Shown piece after piece: positions 45,056 to 48,003 of a DNA stretch of 64,000 nucleotides; positions within the stretch are counted from its first letter, which is position 1, and every line of letters starts with the position of its first letter. The stretch is from Neoarius graeffei. Lineage: Eukaryota; Chordata; Actinopteri; Siluriformes; Ariidae. Under the pieces are notes generated by a model. That model was not told where the DNA came from. It saw nothing but the letters and a program-made list of their open reading frames with translations, and searched no databases. The position numbers and the translations under genes were made by a program. Location of the stretch: contig NC_083590.1 of the NCBI RefSeq assembly GCF_027579695.1, positions 17,147,946-17,211,945 of the forward strand. Direction: 5' to 3'.

Positions 45056-46140
45056 CACAGAGACACTAGTCAATTGTGGGCGTCTACAAGCCCGTGTATG
45101 CAAAAGAGGGCCTATAGCGCAGTCCTCGGAGCGCGTTACACCGCCCTGTGACACTGCTGGAAAAAATGCATTGGCTTCACGTGTCTCAGAAGAAGCATGT
45201 GTTATTGAATGGGTGGAAAGCATGAAGAAGAATGATGCACACCAAAACTACCATCATAGCGTCAGGCACCGTGAAGGGCCAGGGAAGGGCAAAATGCTGA
45301 TTTTTGTTATTGAGCTCATTTTAGGGATGGTTGTAAAATCACGCCGATCCTCCAGCCCTGATCTTCACATCCAGATACACTGAGATGATGTGAGAGCCAC
45401 CCATGGATGGAGTCTGGTCTGAAGGTTTAGGATTCAGCTGAAAGGATGGGCGTGGAGGTGGAGGAGCTGACAAAGATGCCGACATGCTTTCATCTCTCCA
45501 GCCCTTTCCCCCACACCCCCTTCCTCTTTCTCATCGAATTACCATTTAACAGCGACGGACTGAAAGAAATCCTGTAATTATTGACCAAATGGCGCATTTT
45601 TAAGGCGTAAAGTTGAAACAGATGCAGGAACGGGGTGCGCGCGCCGCCGTGCCGCCTCGTGGAGAGCGCGCGCACGGCACGAGAGGGTGTGTCCGGTGGA
45701 GGAGAGGGGAAAAAAAAAGCAATACTAATATTGCCTCGAGACATCTCGGACAATCTGATAAATCATCTAAAAAGACAAAAAGACGCCAATAATTACCAGA
45801 ATATGTCGTTTGGTGATGTTTTTACGCGCGTAAGGAAGCTGAAAGTAAAAGGAAAATGTTAGTTTAGCTTAAAGCTAATATCCATGAGTACAAAGCACAG
45901 CGCGTGAGATAACCATTTAAATCAGCTCTCACATATAAATATTACTGAATTGGACTAAACTGGGCGTTTTGGACAAAATCAAAACTGAAACCTTTCCATA
46001 AACTGATACATGGGTCAGAAATGACATTTTATCTCCTGTGAAGGGAAAAAAAAAAAGATGAAAGTGCACCTGCTCTGGACGATCTCATGACATTTCCTCC
46101 ACTCTAAAATGATATAAATGAATAAATATGGACACTAACC
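502..46140 (-). CDS. mapt: Microtubule-associated protein tau gene, 5' and central part
   Basis: Tau binds and stabilises axonal microtubules through C-terminal repeats carrying PGGG motifs. Eight coding exons can be chained with matching phases: 22229-22076, 18056-17940, 11587-11558, 10074-8860, 6196-6165, 3362-3183, 2908-2854 and 755-502, together 2037 nt or 679 codons. The last exon carries the proline-rich stretch [15 protein letters not shown] and repeat 1 ending in HQPGGGK, which is closer to tau than to MAP2 (KKVAIIRTPPKSPAT) or MAP4 as I remember those families. The exon order (acidic N-terminus, long 4A-like exon, 5, 6, 7, 9) copies mammalian MAPT. A candidate non-coding first exon sits near 46.14-46.4 kb. 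Later repeats and the C-terminus lie left of position 1. Introns are full of mobile elements. What is uncertain is which exons are joined in a given transcript, not the gene's identity. Confidence 0.9.
827..1332 (-). mobile_element. Palindrome-ended repeat family, copy 1 (truncated)
   Basis: Starts with an inverted-arm block (about 827-936: CAGTTATTCCACGAAATCGA ... GAGTGGAATAACTG), then the inner end TATTCTATCCACATTCACTG, and finishes at the reverse complement of that inner end (ATCCAGTGAATGTGGATAG). Internal sequence is shorter than in the 19.5-kb copy: the second exon remnant is missing. It lies in the intron between mapt exons 9 and 7. Confidence 0.75.
1876..1932. repeat. CA microsatellite
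   Basis: About 28 CA units, uninterrupted. Confidence 0.95.
2073..2611. mobile_element. Dispersed DNA element with GGCCACTTTA ends, full copy
   Basis: Inverted ends CACTGGCCACTTTATTAGGA and the complement of TCCTATTAAAGTGGCCGGTG. Interior without an intact frame. A second, left-truncated copy is at about 30878-31409. Confidence 0.7.
2854..2908 (-). CDS. mapt: mapt exon 7-like, 55 nt, basic
   Basis: Acceptor TTTTGCATGTAG before 2908 and donor CCTG|GTGAGT after 2854. The exon starts in phase 0 and reads [18 protein letters not shown] plus one base, which with the first two bases of the next exon makes alanine. It aligns with GADGKTKIATPRG...ATRIPA of human exon 7 but is much shorter (55 against 127 nt). 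It belongs to the basic proline-rich part that precedes the repeats. Confidence 0.85.
3183..3362 (-). CDS. mapt: mapt exon 6-like, 180 nt, Ser/Thr-rich
   Basis: Sixty whole codons (phase 0 to phase 0) between an acceptor ending CACAAAG before 3362 and a donor ACA|GTGAGT after 3183. The peptide starts [18 protein letters not shown] and continues with [16 protein letters not shown] and a KSKPNT segment. It is Ser/Thr/Pro-rich and basic. Being a multiple of three it could be skipped without a frameshift, as mammalian exon 6 (198 nt) often is. The acceptor dinucleotide is follow-on from phase; a nearby AG could be used instead. Confidence 0.8.
3363..4710. other. mapt intron, no gene seen
   Basis: AT-rich. 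3640-4040 ends in an AATAAAGCCCATGTTCAGTA-type sequence like a retroelement 3' end, unclassified. Confidence 0.4.
4711..5092 (+). mobile_element. tRNA-derived SINE, family A, full copy
   Basis: Head with pol III A-box-like TGGTGTAGTGGTTAGTGCTG and B-box GGTTCGAGCCC, a conserved body, and a TGAGA-repeat tail. An exact 11-bp target duplication AAAAATGACTT flanks it. Confidence 0.88.
5525..5776 (-). mobile_element. SINE-like repeat with GAAGAAGCCTTTATTT end
   Basis: The start (GAAGAAGCCTTTATTTATCA) is shared with 11.89 kb and 29.71 kb; the far end GGGCTTGAACCCCTGACCTT is the complement of a B-box and tRNA head. Probably tRNA-derived. Confidence 0.5.
6165..6196 (-). CDS. mapt: mapt exon 5-like micro-exon, 32 nt
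   Basis: Acceptor CTCTGTAAACAG before 6196 and donor AAG|GTAAAG after 6165. With the single base carried over from the long exon it reads [11 protein letters not shown], like SKDGTGSDDKKAK of human exon 5 (56 nt). It ends in phase 0, exactly what the Ser/Thr-rich exon needs. Its length is not a multiple of three, so skipping it would break the frame unless another exon changed too. Confidence 0.8.
7281..8000. mobile_element. Non-autonomous DNA element with GCCC ends (720 bp)
   Basis: Inverted ends GCCCACTTTACACGGGGAC and (complement) GGGCCCGTTTACACGAGGAC; flanking CTGAG is repeated on both sides (7276-7280 and 8001-8005). The interior is CpG-rich with a pair of inverted GTAAGTAAGAAAGTAAGTA blocks (about 7551 and 7717). 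A 124-codon minus-strand frame (7710-7336) starts [20 protein letters not shown]. The superfamily is not certain: PIF/Harbinger and hAT relatives are both possible. Confidence 0.6.
8085..8298 (-). mobile_element. tRNA-like dispersed repeat
   Basis: Shared with 42340-42620 and partly 51170-51260 (ATTACATAGCTAGGGTTACA; TTTTTATGATGGTCTTTGGT). It ends CCCTAACCATTAGGCCAACT, complement of a tRNA-type A-box. Confidence 0.5.
8860..10074 (-). CDS. mapt: mapt long acidic exon, 4A-like, 1215 nt
   Basis: A single open exon of 405 codons. The acceptor is pyrimidine-rich and ends GTTCATCAG before 10074; the donor is AAAG|GTCTGT after 8860, a weak GT site chosen because it is the one that gives the phase the 32-nt exon requires. 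The peptide opens [19 protein letters not shown], is very rich in Glu, Asp and Pro (for example a run [16 protein letters not shown]), and turns basic and Ala/Pro/Lys-rich at the end. No folded domain or membrane segment is visible, as expected of a disordered projection domain. Its place between the N-terminal exons and exon 5 matches exon 4A of mammalian big tau (about 750 nt). Reading through the donor would add a hydrophobic tail and stop at 8771. Confidence 0.88.
11558..11587 (-). CDS. mapt: mapt micro-exon, 30 nt
   Basis: Acceptor with a T-rich tract ending ATGGGCAG before 11587, donor GAAG|GTATGC after 11558. Codons are split 2-27-1 and read [10 protein letters not shown] when joined to its neighbours, the aspartate being completed by the next exon. 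Length is a multiple of three with the same phase at both ends, so it is a possible cassette. It occupies the place of human exons 3/4. Evidence is phase and splice sites only, without a conserved motif. Confidence 0.65.
11924..12623. mobile_element. Non-autonomous DNA element with GCCC ends (700 bp), nested
   Basis: Inverted ends GCCCATGTTTACATTAGACC and complement GCCAAGTTTACATTAGACC; CTCA flanks both sides. It interrupts another repeat: the text before 11924 and after 12623 joins to match the repeat at 29.74 kb. A GTGCACACAGCAACACCAAT unit is duplicated in tandem near 11986-12040. Confidence 0.7.
12674..12717. repeat. AC microsatellite
   Basis: About 22 units inside the repeat that hosts the 700-bp nested element. 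Confidence 0.95.
13450..13965 (+). mobile_element. LINE reverse-transcriptase 3' fragment, L2/CR1-like
   Basis: Plus-strand frames, interrupted, read [55 protein letters not shown] and [10 protein letters not shown]. These are the C-terminal blocks of non-LTR polymerases. A deletion removes the stretch between the YGDV block and SQDLFLL. Confidence 0.7.
14450..14940 (-). mobile_element. Second palindrome family, copy 1
   Basis: Opens with a near-perfect palindrome: arms 14450-14498 and about 14525-14573 (inner part CATGGTATATCAGAAATATT) around a spacer of about 27 bp. About 0.37 kb of body follows, shared with the 42.7/43.7-kb copy (CCTTTCGGGTGTTCAAC; ATATTGCATGCTATCAAACC). The right end is not defined; the exon at 16746 may belong to it, separated by the Tc1 insertion. 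Confidence 0.7.
15090..16702 (-). mobile_element. Tc1-like transposon, nearly full, one nonsense codon
   Basis: About 1.61 kb between TA dinucleotides, with long inverted ends (roughly 210 bp each; outer sequence TACAGTGGTGCTTGAAAGTT). The minus-strand transposase frame runs from ATG at 16334 to 15312, 341 codons, with helix-turn-helix sequence ([20 protein letters not shown]), the first catalytic Asp in [10 protein letters not shown], the second in QQDNDPKHT and the Glu in [14 protein letters not shown], the DD34E triad. One in-frame TGA at 15677-15675 breaks it. The element appears to split an older foldback element (see 14450 and 16746). Confidence 0.9.
15312..16334 (-). pseudogene. Tc1 transposase, interrupted by a single TGA
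   Basis: DD34E transposase of about 340 codons; acts in the nucleus to cut and paste the element at TA sites. The N-terminal paired-like DNA-binding part begins [20 protein letters not shown] and the GRPTRI linker follows. The frame is open throughout except for TGA at 15677-15675, after the segment NSELYQ. The downstream 100-codon stretch with QQDNDPKHT continues in the same frame. Confidence 0.88.
16746..16860 (-). pseudogene. First exon of a KIAA1958/DUF3504-like gene
   Basis: ATG at 16860; reads [38 protein letters not shown], then donor AAAG|GTGAGG after 16746, phase 1. Length (115 nt), phase and pattern match exon A at 20175 (109 nt, [13 protein letters not shown]...KVFD). Promoter-like sequence with CCAAT (CAACCAATCAGCG) and TATAAAA lies upstream, near 16.90-16.95 kb. 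The matching exon B was not found; the Tc1 element at 15090-16702 ends only 43 bp away. Confidence 0.5.
17940..18056 (-). CDS. mapt: mapt exon 2-like acidic N-terminal insert, 117 nt
   Basis: Acceptor AAATTTCCAAG before 18056, donor TCTG|GTATGC after 17940; the exon enters and leaves in the same phase. The peptide begins [20 protein letters not shown] and ends near THEDVVSG. It resembles the exon 2 insert of human tau ([20 protein letters not shown], then DAKSTPTAED). Human exon 2 is alternatively spliced, and a 117-nt symmetric exon would also allow that here. Confidence 0.82.
18183..18231. repeat. AACT microsatellite
   Basis: Twelve tandem tetranucleotides, 127 bp upstream of mapt exon 2. 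Confidence 0.95.
18731..19100 (+). mobile_element. tRNA-derived SINE, family A, full copy
   Basis: Best-preserved head (GGGCGGCACGGTGGTGTAGT; B-box GGTTCGAGCCC). Target duplication AAGACTGATTA is exact at 18720-18730 and 19101-19111. It lies about 0.7 kb upstream of mapt exon 2. Confidence 0.9.
19532..20279 (-). mobile_element. Palindrome-ended repeat family, longest clean copy
   Basis: Terminal palindrome at 19534-19641 with arms of about 30 bp (CAGTTATTCCACGAAATCAA against its complement-like partner) around a 46-bp spacer. Inner inverted ends (TATTCTGTCCACATTCACTG and its partner near 20262-20277) enclose 0.6 kb. The minus strand holds two exon remnants (20175-20067 and 19930 downwards) joined by a GT/AG intron. 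Confidence 0.8.
19753..20175 (-). pseudogene. Split gene remnant, Crypton-derived KIAA1958/DUF3504-like N-terminus
   Basis: Exon A (20175-20067) reads [20 protein letters not shown] and [16 protein letters not shown], donor GATG|GTAAGA. Exon B starts after a T-rich acceptor at 19930 and reads [20 protein letters not shown] then [12 protein letters not shown]; a small frameshift follows, then KTTLKSI-like and AAID-like sequence. The joined codon is phase-correct. The pattern (AELTEDEI, KxxKKAxKxGxxVF, EELxxxLxxFYxx[10 protein letters not shown]) is the one I know from fish KIAA1958-like proteins, which descend from Crypton tyrosine recombinases. No recombinase catalytic region is present. Family assignment is from memory. 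Confidence 0.6.
21105..21872. mobile_element. Head-to-head Tc1-like half elements forming a large inverted repeat
   Basis: The arm at about 21105-21435 is repeated in reverse complement at about 21545-21872, with many point differences and small indels, around roughly 110 bp of unique sequence. Both arms start with an element end (TAACATTAAAACCACTGATA left) and run into the first codons of a transposase. The right arm on the minus strand reads [20 protein letters not shown] and [18 protein letters not shown], the N-terminal helix-turn-helix of a common fish Tc1 family. The catalytic part is absent from both arms. Confidence 0.8.
22076..22246 (-). CDS. mapt: mapt start exon (ATG at 22229)
   Basis: Acceptor TTGTATCCTCCCAG before 22246, then 17 nt of 5' UTR, then ATG at 22229-22227. 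Coding is 154 nt to the donor AAAAG|GTCAGT after 22076. The peptide starts [20 protein letters not shown], then an acidic [12 protein letters not shown], comparable to MEDHAGTYGLGD of human exon 1. A stronger-looking donor (CAC|GTGAGG near 22108) was not chosen because it gives the wrong phase for the next exon. The acceptor directly upstream of the ATG says the true transcription start is in a more distant exon. Confidence 0.82.
22982..23036. repeat. GT microsatellite
   Basis: About 27 uninterrupted units. Confidence 0.95.
23157..23536 (-). mobile_element. tRNA-derived SINE, family A, full copy, minus strand
   Basis: Complement of the family sequence; the 13-bp target duplication AGTTCCAATCTCA is exact (23144-23156 and 23537-23549). 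It lies in the mapt intron upstream of the start exon. Confidence 0.9.
23649..23709. repeat. GT/CA microsatellite
   Basis: Short GT run turning into about 25 CA units, self-complementary at the switch. Confidence 0.95.
23982..24163 (+). mobile_element. Palindrome-ended repeat family, promoter/exon A fragment
   Basis: Begins with the inner end (ATTCTATCCATGTTCACTGG) and covers the first exon in plus orientation, starting [20 protein letters not shown] at 24081. It is cut at 24163 where the decayed Tc1 element starts; the terminal palindrome is absent. Confidence 0.65.
24164..25346 (-). mobile_element. Decayed Tc1-like element
   Basis: Minus-strand fragments of a Tc1 transposase: [20 protein letters not shown] and [20 protein letters not shown], then [14 protein letters not shown]. 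Non-coding strand text such as the CCACCACCATGCTTCACTGT run is typical of this subfamily. The right end (TACTTTTGCTAGGTACTGC) resembles a Tc1 terminus; the left end is lost at the junction with a palindrome-family copy. A TA microsatellite (24946-25013) and a run of about 21 G (25306-25326) have grown inside it. Confidence 0.8.
24946..25013. repeat. TA microsatellite within the decayed Tc1
   Basis: About 34 TA units. Confidence 0.95.
26040..28345. other. Non-coding stretch, no gene seen
   Basis: Apart from the SINE fragment at 27586, holds a duplicated phrase (AAAAATCGCAACTCCTCC at about 27244 and 27537) from an unclassified repeat starting AGCTCATCCGGCCGTAGGCC. No splice-supported exon. Confidence 0.4.
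27586..27812 (+). mobile_element. Older SINE fragment related to family A
   Basis: Body without head: GGGTTCTCTGGTTTCCTCTC, GTGTGAATGTGTGTGTGGTG, CTGGGATAGGCTCCAGATCC. Confidence 0.6.
28346..28380. repeat. GA microsatellite
   Basis: About 17 GA units in a purine-rich stretch (about 28.2-28.7 kb). Other simple runs: AAAT 10940-10983, GT 25794-25831, AT 31473-31499, GT 33369-33404, AAAC 33597-33647, GT 34144-34171, CT 34253-34282. Confidence 0.9.
28974..29334 (-). mobile_element. tRNA-derived SINE, family A, minus strand
   Basis: Full head and body; the tail has lost its TGAGA repeats and no clean target duplication is visible, so this copy is older. Confidence 0.85.
29340..29697. repeat. GACCAAG repeat element, copy 1
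   Basis: Degenerate short units GAGACCAAGTCAAGACCAAG followed by a unique tail (GGGGTGGGGGAGGGGTGACA). Its last part resumes at 30068-30100 after the chimeric SINE. Confidence 0.65.
29698..30067 (-). mobile_element. Chimeric SINE: other repeat fused to family A head
   Basis: 29698-29880 matches a repeat starting GAAGAAGAAAAGAAACCTTT, also found at 11.88 kb and 5.53 kb; 29910-30067 is the family A body and head in minus orientation. Together they interrupt the GACCAAG repeat at 29340-30100. Confidence 0.65.
30878..31409. mobile_element. Dispersed DNA element with GGCCACTTTA ends, truncated copy
   Basis: About 90% alike by eye to 2105-2611 (CTGTTGTTTGATGCGGTTCT; GGTTTGAGCCAGATGGACTG) but without the left inverted end. 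The right end TTAAAGTGGCCGGGGAG is kept. Confidence 0.7.
32711..33101 (-). mobile_element. tRNA-derived SINE, family A, with GGAT tail
   Basis: Head and body of family A, but the tail on the element strand is a GGAT repeat (ATCC at 32711-32745) instead of TGAGA. CTTGCATTT is duplicated at 32702-32710 and 33102-33110. Confidence 0.85.
34380..35165. repeat. Polypyrimidine tract of about 0.8 kb
   Basis: Plus strand is nearly all C and T, with loose periodic units CCTCTCTCCTTTCTCCTCCA, ending in a pure CT run (35124-35164). Long open frames here come from composition and are not genes. It lies in the mapt first intron. Confidence 0.85.
35336..35383. repeat. GA microsatellite
   Basis: About 24 GA units, 170 bp beyond the CT run that closes the pyrimidine tract, so the two are potential pairing partners. 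Confidence 0.95.
35858..36850. repeat. Degenerate minisatellite, about 1 kb
   Basis: Units built around GATGAAGTGCCCTCTAGG and CAGTGCCCTATAGGCTCCCC alternate, giving a higher-order period of about 115-120 bp. Inside the presumed long first intron of mapt. Confidence 0.75.
37632..38350 (-). mobile_element. Palindrome-ended repeat family, copy with exon B remnant
   Basis: Palindrome block at about 37632-37716 (shorter spacer than other copies), inner ends at 37720 and 38350. The minus strand retains a frame with [20 protein letters not shown], agreeing with exon B of the 19.5-kb copy. An expanded TAA run (38027-38040) lies inside. Confidence 0.75.
38355..40580. other. Non-coding stretch, no gene seen
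   Basis: A small tandem duplication of CCAATCACTGATCATCACTG (38920-38980). 39000-39480 has the look of a non-autonomous element (GGTTCAGAACCAATTTATTT), unclassified. Confidence 0.4.
40581..41226 (+). mobile_element. Palindrome-ended repeat family, inverted copy with internal insertion
   Basis: Opposite orientation: inner end at 40581, first exon remnant at 40678 ([16 protein letters not shown] then a stop), palindrome at about 41117-41226. A foreign block at about 40790-40905 (CAGTTGGTGGCGGTAATGCA ... GAAGAAGAA) interrupts it; that block resembles a short repeat common in fish genomes. Confidence 0.7.
42340..42620 (-). mobile_element. tRNA-like dispersed repeat, longer copy
   Basis: Adds a 5' block (GACCTGGTCTTCCCAGGCAG) that recurs at 51.04 kb. 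Confidence 0.5.
42744..44140 (-). mobile_element. Second palindrome family, copy 2, split by another element
   Basis: The left part 42744-42773 and the right part 43702-44140 together match the 14.4-kb copy. The join falls inside the left palindrome arm. The right part holds the rest of the palindrome (ATATATTCCATTCAGCTAAC onwards) and the shared body. Confidence 0.7.
42774..43699. mobile_element. TA-flanked element inserted in the second palindrome family
   Basis: 926 bp with imperfect inverted ends starting GAGTAGAGTGGGGTAA on the left and GAGTAGGGTGGGGG (complement) on the right, flanked by duplicated TA. The interior repeats GGGGTAAA/GGCCCCC motifs and contains a run of about 23 G (43482-43504). 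No transposase frame. TA duplication points to the Tc1/mariner class or a relative. Confidence 0.7.
44394..44776 (+). mobile_element. Short mariner-like element with perfect 32-bp inverted ends
   Basis: The 32 bp at 44396-44427 (starting CAGGGTGTCTCAAAAAAATG) and 44743-44774 are exact reverse complements, flanked by TA on both sides. Inside is a 59-codon frame at 44485-44661. The right side runs straight into a TA microsatellite. Perfect ends suggest a fairly recent insertion. Confidence 0.85.
44485..44661 (+). pseudogene. Retained C-terminal piece of a mariner/Tc-type transposase
   Basis: The 59-codon frame reads [20 protein letters not shown], then [20 protein letters not shown] and [16 protein letters not shown]. 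By memory this looks like the extreme C-terminus of IS630/mariner-type transposases (helix, then VCES-like and [12 protein letters not shown]). No catalytic residue is present. It may be a leftover rather than a working protein; the first 40 bases could also be filler joined at an internal deletion. Confidence 0.5.
44775..44839. repeat. TA microsatellite abutting the 44.4-kb element
   Basis: Starts at the element's right TA flank. Other runs nearby: CT 45019-45048, AATG 46553-46576, CT 46795-46830. Confidence 0.9.
44840..46139. other. Non-coding stretch downstream of candidate mapt exon 0
   Basis: Includes a block at 45060-45260 (GCGTCTACAAGCCCGTGTAT) that looks like an old dispersed repeat, and the CpG-dense patch at 45.63-45.68 kb. 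No coding exon seen. Confidence 0.4.
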
Positions 46141-46400
46141 TGTTCAGGAGAATGAAAGGAAAGCGATTGTTCACAAACTCCTCGATGTCGGCAAACTTAC
46201 AGCGTTAATGTCTCAGCATTGCAACCGCAGCATCAGCACCACCAAAACCCCCCGCTCCACCGACAGGGCAGCGGCTCGAGTCCCAACCACTGCGTGCGCA
46301 CTGTTTAGGGACACTGCATAGGGTGTGACGTAACCGGCTTCTAGAAGGGGTGTCGAGCGCACTATATCTGATAAGGGTGGAGTTTGAGATACGAGCAACC
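46140..46400 (-). promoter_or_regulatory. mapt: Candidate mapt promoter and non-coding first exon
   Basis: On the minus strand, GC- and CpG-rich sequence between about 46.40 and 46.20 kb runs into a good splice donor, CAG|GTTAGT, after 46140. A CRE-like TGACGTAA lies at 46326-46333. A second CpG-dense patch (GCGCGCGCCGCCG) is at about 45.63-45.68 kb. The donor would join the acceptor at 22246 across a 24-kb intron, as exon 0 of mammalian MAPT does across a long intron. No TATA box is evident and the start site cannot be placed. The CpG patch could instead belong to another transcript. Confidence 0.4.
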
Positions 46401-46788
46401 TCCCTTCCCCCCTCCCCACACCCCCGTGAACCAGGAGGCTTGGTGTGAAACAAAAGCAGGCAATAAAATAAAATGATATTAATTCAATTGATAAATAAAA
46501 TCGTATTCATTTTAAACAAGCACATCTAACTGCATACGATGCGCTATTGGAATGAATGAATGAATGAATGAATGAATTTGCATGGGTTTGACAGGCTGCT
46601 TCCTCATGACATGGTGCACCTGTCGGTGTTTCTGTAAAAAAAAAAAAAAAGACAGTTCTTGGATAAAAGCTTGAGAACTATTAAAACTGGGATGTTATGC
46701 ATCAAACCCATACCATTTAAGGGGGTGGGGGAAGCTTTGCCAGCTAGCTTAGCTGATGCTTCAACATATATAGAAGTAACTAGAAGCA

Positions 46789-46832
<44 letters not shown>

Positions 46833-47044
46833 GCCCAGTAAAGACAAATCCAGCCGCACAGACATCAACCAACGCTTAGTCACATCAGCTACCTGTAGAG
46901 GTAAAAGGTTAAACCAGGCACTGTTGCATGATCAACAAGATGTTTAACTCACCTGCACGACACACACACTTATTGTCTGTTCAACTGCAGCAGTGAGCAT
47001 TGATCAGTCGTAATCAACTAAAATGCACTTCCTTTTCTGTCCTG

Positions 47045-47425
47045 AGGATGATGGGGGCGCTAAAGATACTGAATTACAGCAGAGTGCAGTTCCTCCTTTG
47101 GCCTGAGAAATTGAAGGGGTCGCTAAAGATACTGAATTACAGCATAGTGCAGTTTTTCTTCTGGCTTGAGAAATCCAGGGGGCGCTAAAGATACTGAATT
47201 ACAGCAGAGTGCAGTTCCTCCATTGGCCTGAGAAATTGAAGGGGGCGCTAGCAGAGTGCAGTTCCTCATTTGGCCTGAGGAATCGAGGGGGCGCTAAAGA
47301 TACTGAATTACAGCAGAGTGCAGTTCTTCTTCTGGCCTGAGAAATCCAGGGGGCGCTAAAGATACTGAATTACAGCAGAGTGCAGTTCCTCCTCTGGCCT
47401 CAGGAAAAGAGGGGGCGCTATAACT
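47045..47425. repeat. Minisatellite of about 60-bp units between myl4 and mapt
   Basis: About seven units containing GGCGCTAAAGATACTGAATT and CAGCAGAGTGCAGTTCCTCC; one unit (near 47240) is shortened. A lone related unit appears at 47590-47630, near the end of the myl4 3' UTR. Confidence 0.85.
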
Positions 47426-47689
47426 AAACTCAACATGAGATCTCTCCACAATTCTCTCCAGTTCCACATCTACTGTGAACGGGCAGACATTTGTAATTAT
47501 TCTTATTTTTGCCAAAGGAAATCTTTCTTTTTTTGTGTTGATATTCTTGGCAGTGGAAGAAAAAGTGCACAACATAGGATATAAAATATATTGTAGTTCC
47601 TACTCTGGCCTGAGAAGAGGGGGCGCAAAAGAGACTGGAAAAATATCAGAAAATATTCAGTTTCTGGAAAAACAGTACCTGGAGCAAAC

Positions 47690-47854
47690 TCACACAGACT
47701 GCACTACACAATTTATTCTTGAATCATTTATTCAAGATCAAGAACATAACATAAATAGTTAAAAAAAGATGGTGATGTCAAAAATACATTTATATGAATA
47801 GATTTGTTCTCCATTGTTTTTCTTTTGTTCCAGACACCGCAGAACTGATGAATC
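47690..47854 (-). other. myl4: myl4 3'-UTR terminal exon with two AATAAA signals
   Basis: Acceptor TCTCTTTTTCAG before 47854. No coding continues from exon 6, so this is untranslated. Two canonical AATAAA hexamers (minus strand) at 47727-47732 and 47712-47717 predict cleavage near 47.69-47.70 kb; the left end is approximate. Confidence 0.7.
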
Positions 47855-47960
47855 CTGAAAAAGAGACAGAATTGTGTAAGATTTCTTTATTTATATTAAA
47901 TATCTGCACCACTCCTTTATAGTAAATCAATGTTAACACACTGTAACTCCAGTCACTCAC

Positions 47961-48003
47961 CTTGGATATTAAATTTATCCAGACATGATATATTTAACAA
48001 AAG
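47961..48003 (-). CDS. myl4: myl4 exon 6: last codons, stop and 14 nt of 3' UTR
   Basis: Acceptor TTTCCCTGTAG before 48003. Codons AFVKYIMSG and TAA at 47977-47975, then 14 nt and a donor CCAAG|GTGAGT after 47961. The stop is so close to the junction that decay of the transcript through the usual 50-55-nt rule is not expected. A 3'-UTR intron at this place also occurs in mammalian MYL genes as far as I recall. Confidence 0.9.

Noticed and set aside
47775..47854. Coding terminal exon of myl4 (GFISSAVSGTKEK) from 47854
   Set aside because: It would replace the conserved AFVKYIMSG end, which is found in a well-bordered exon at 48003; the 47854 segment is better read as 3' UTR.
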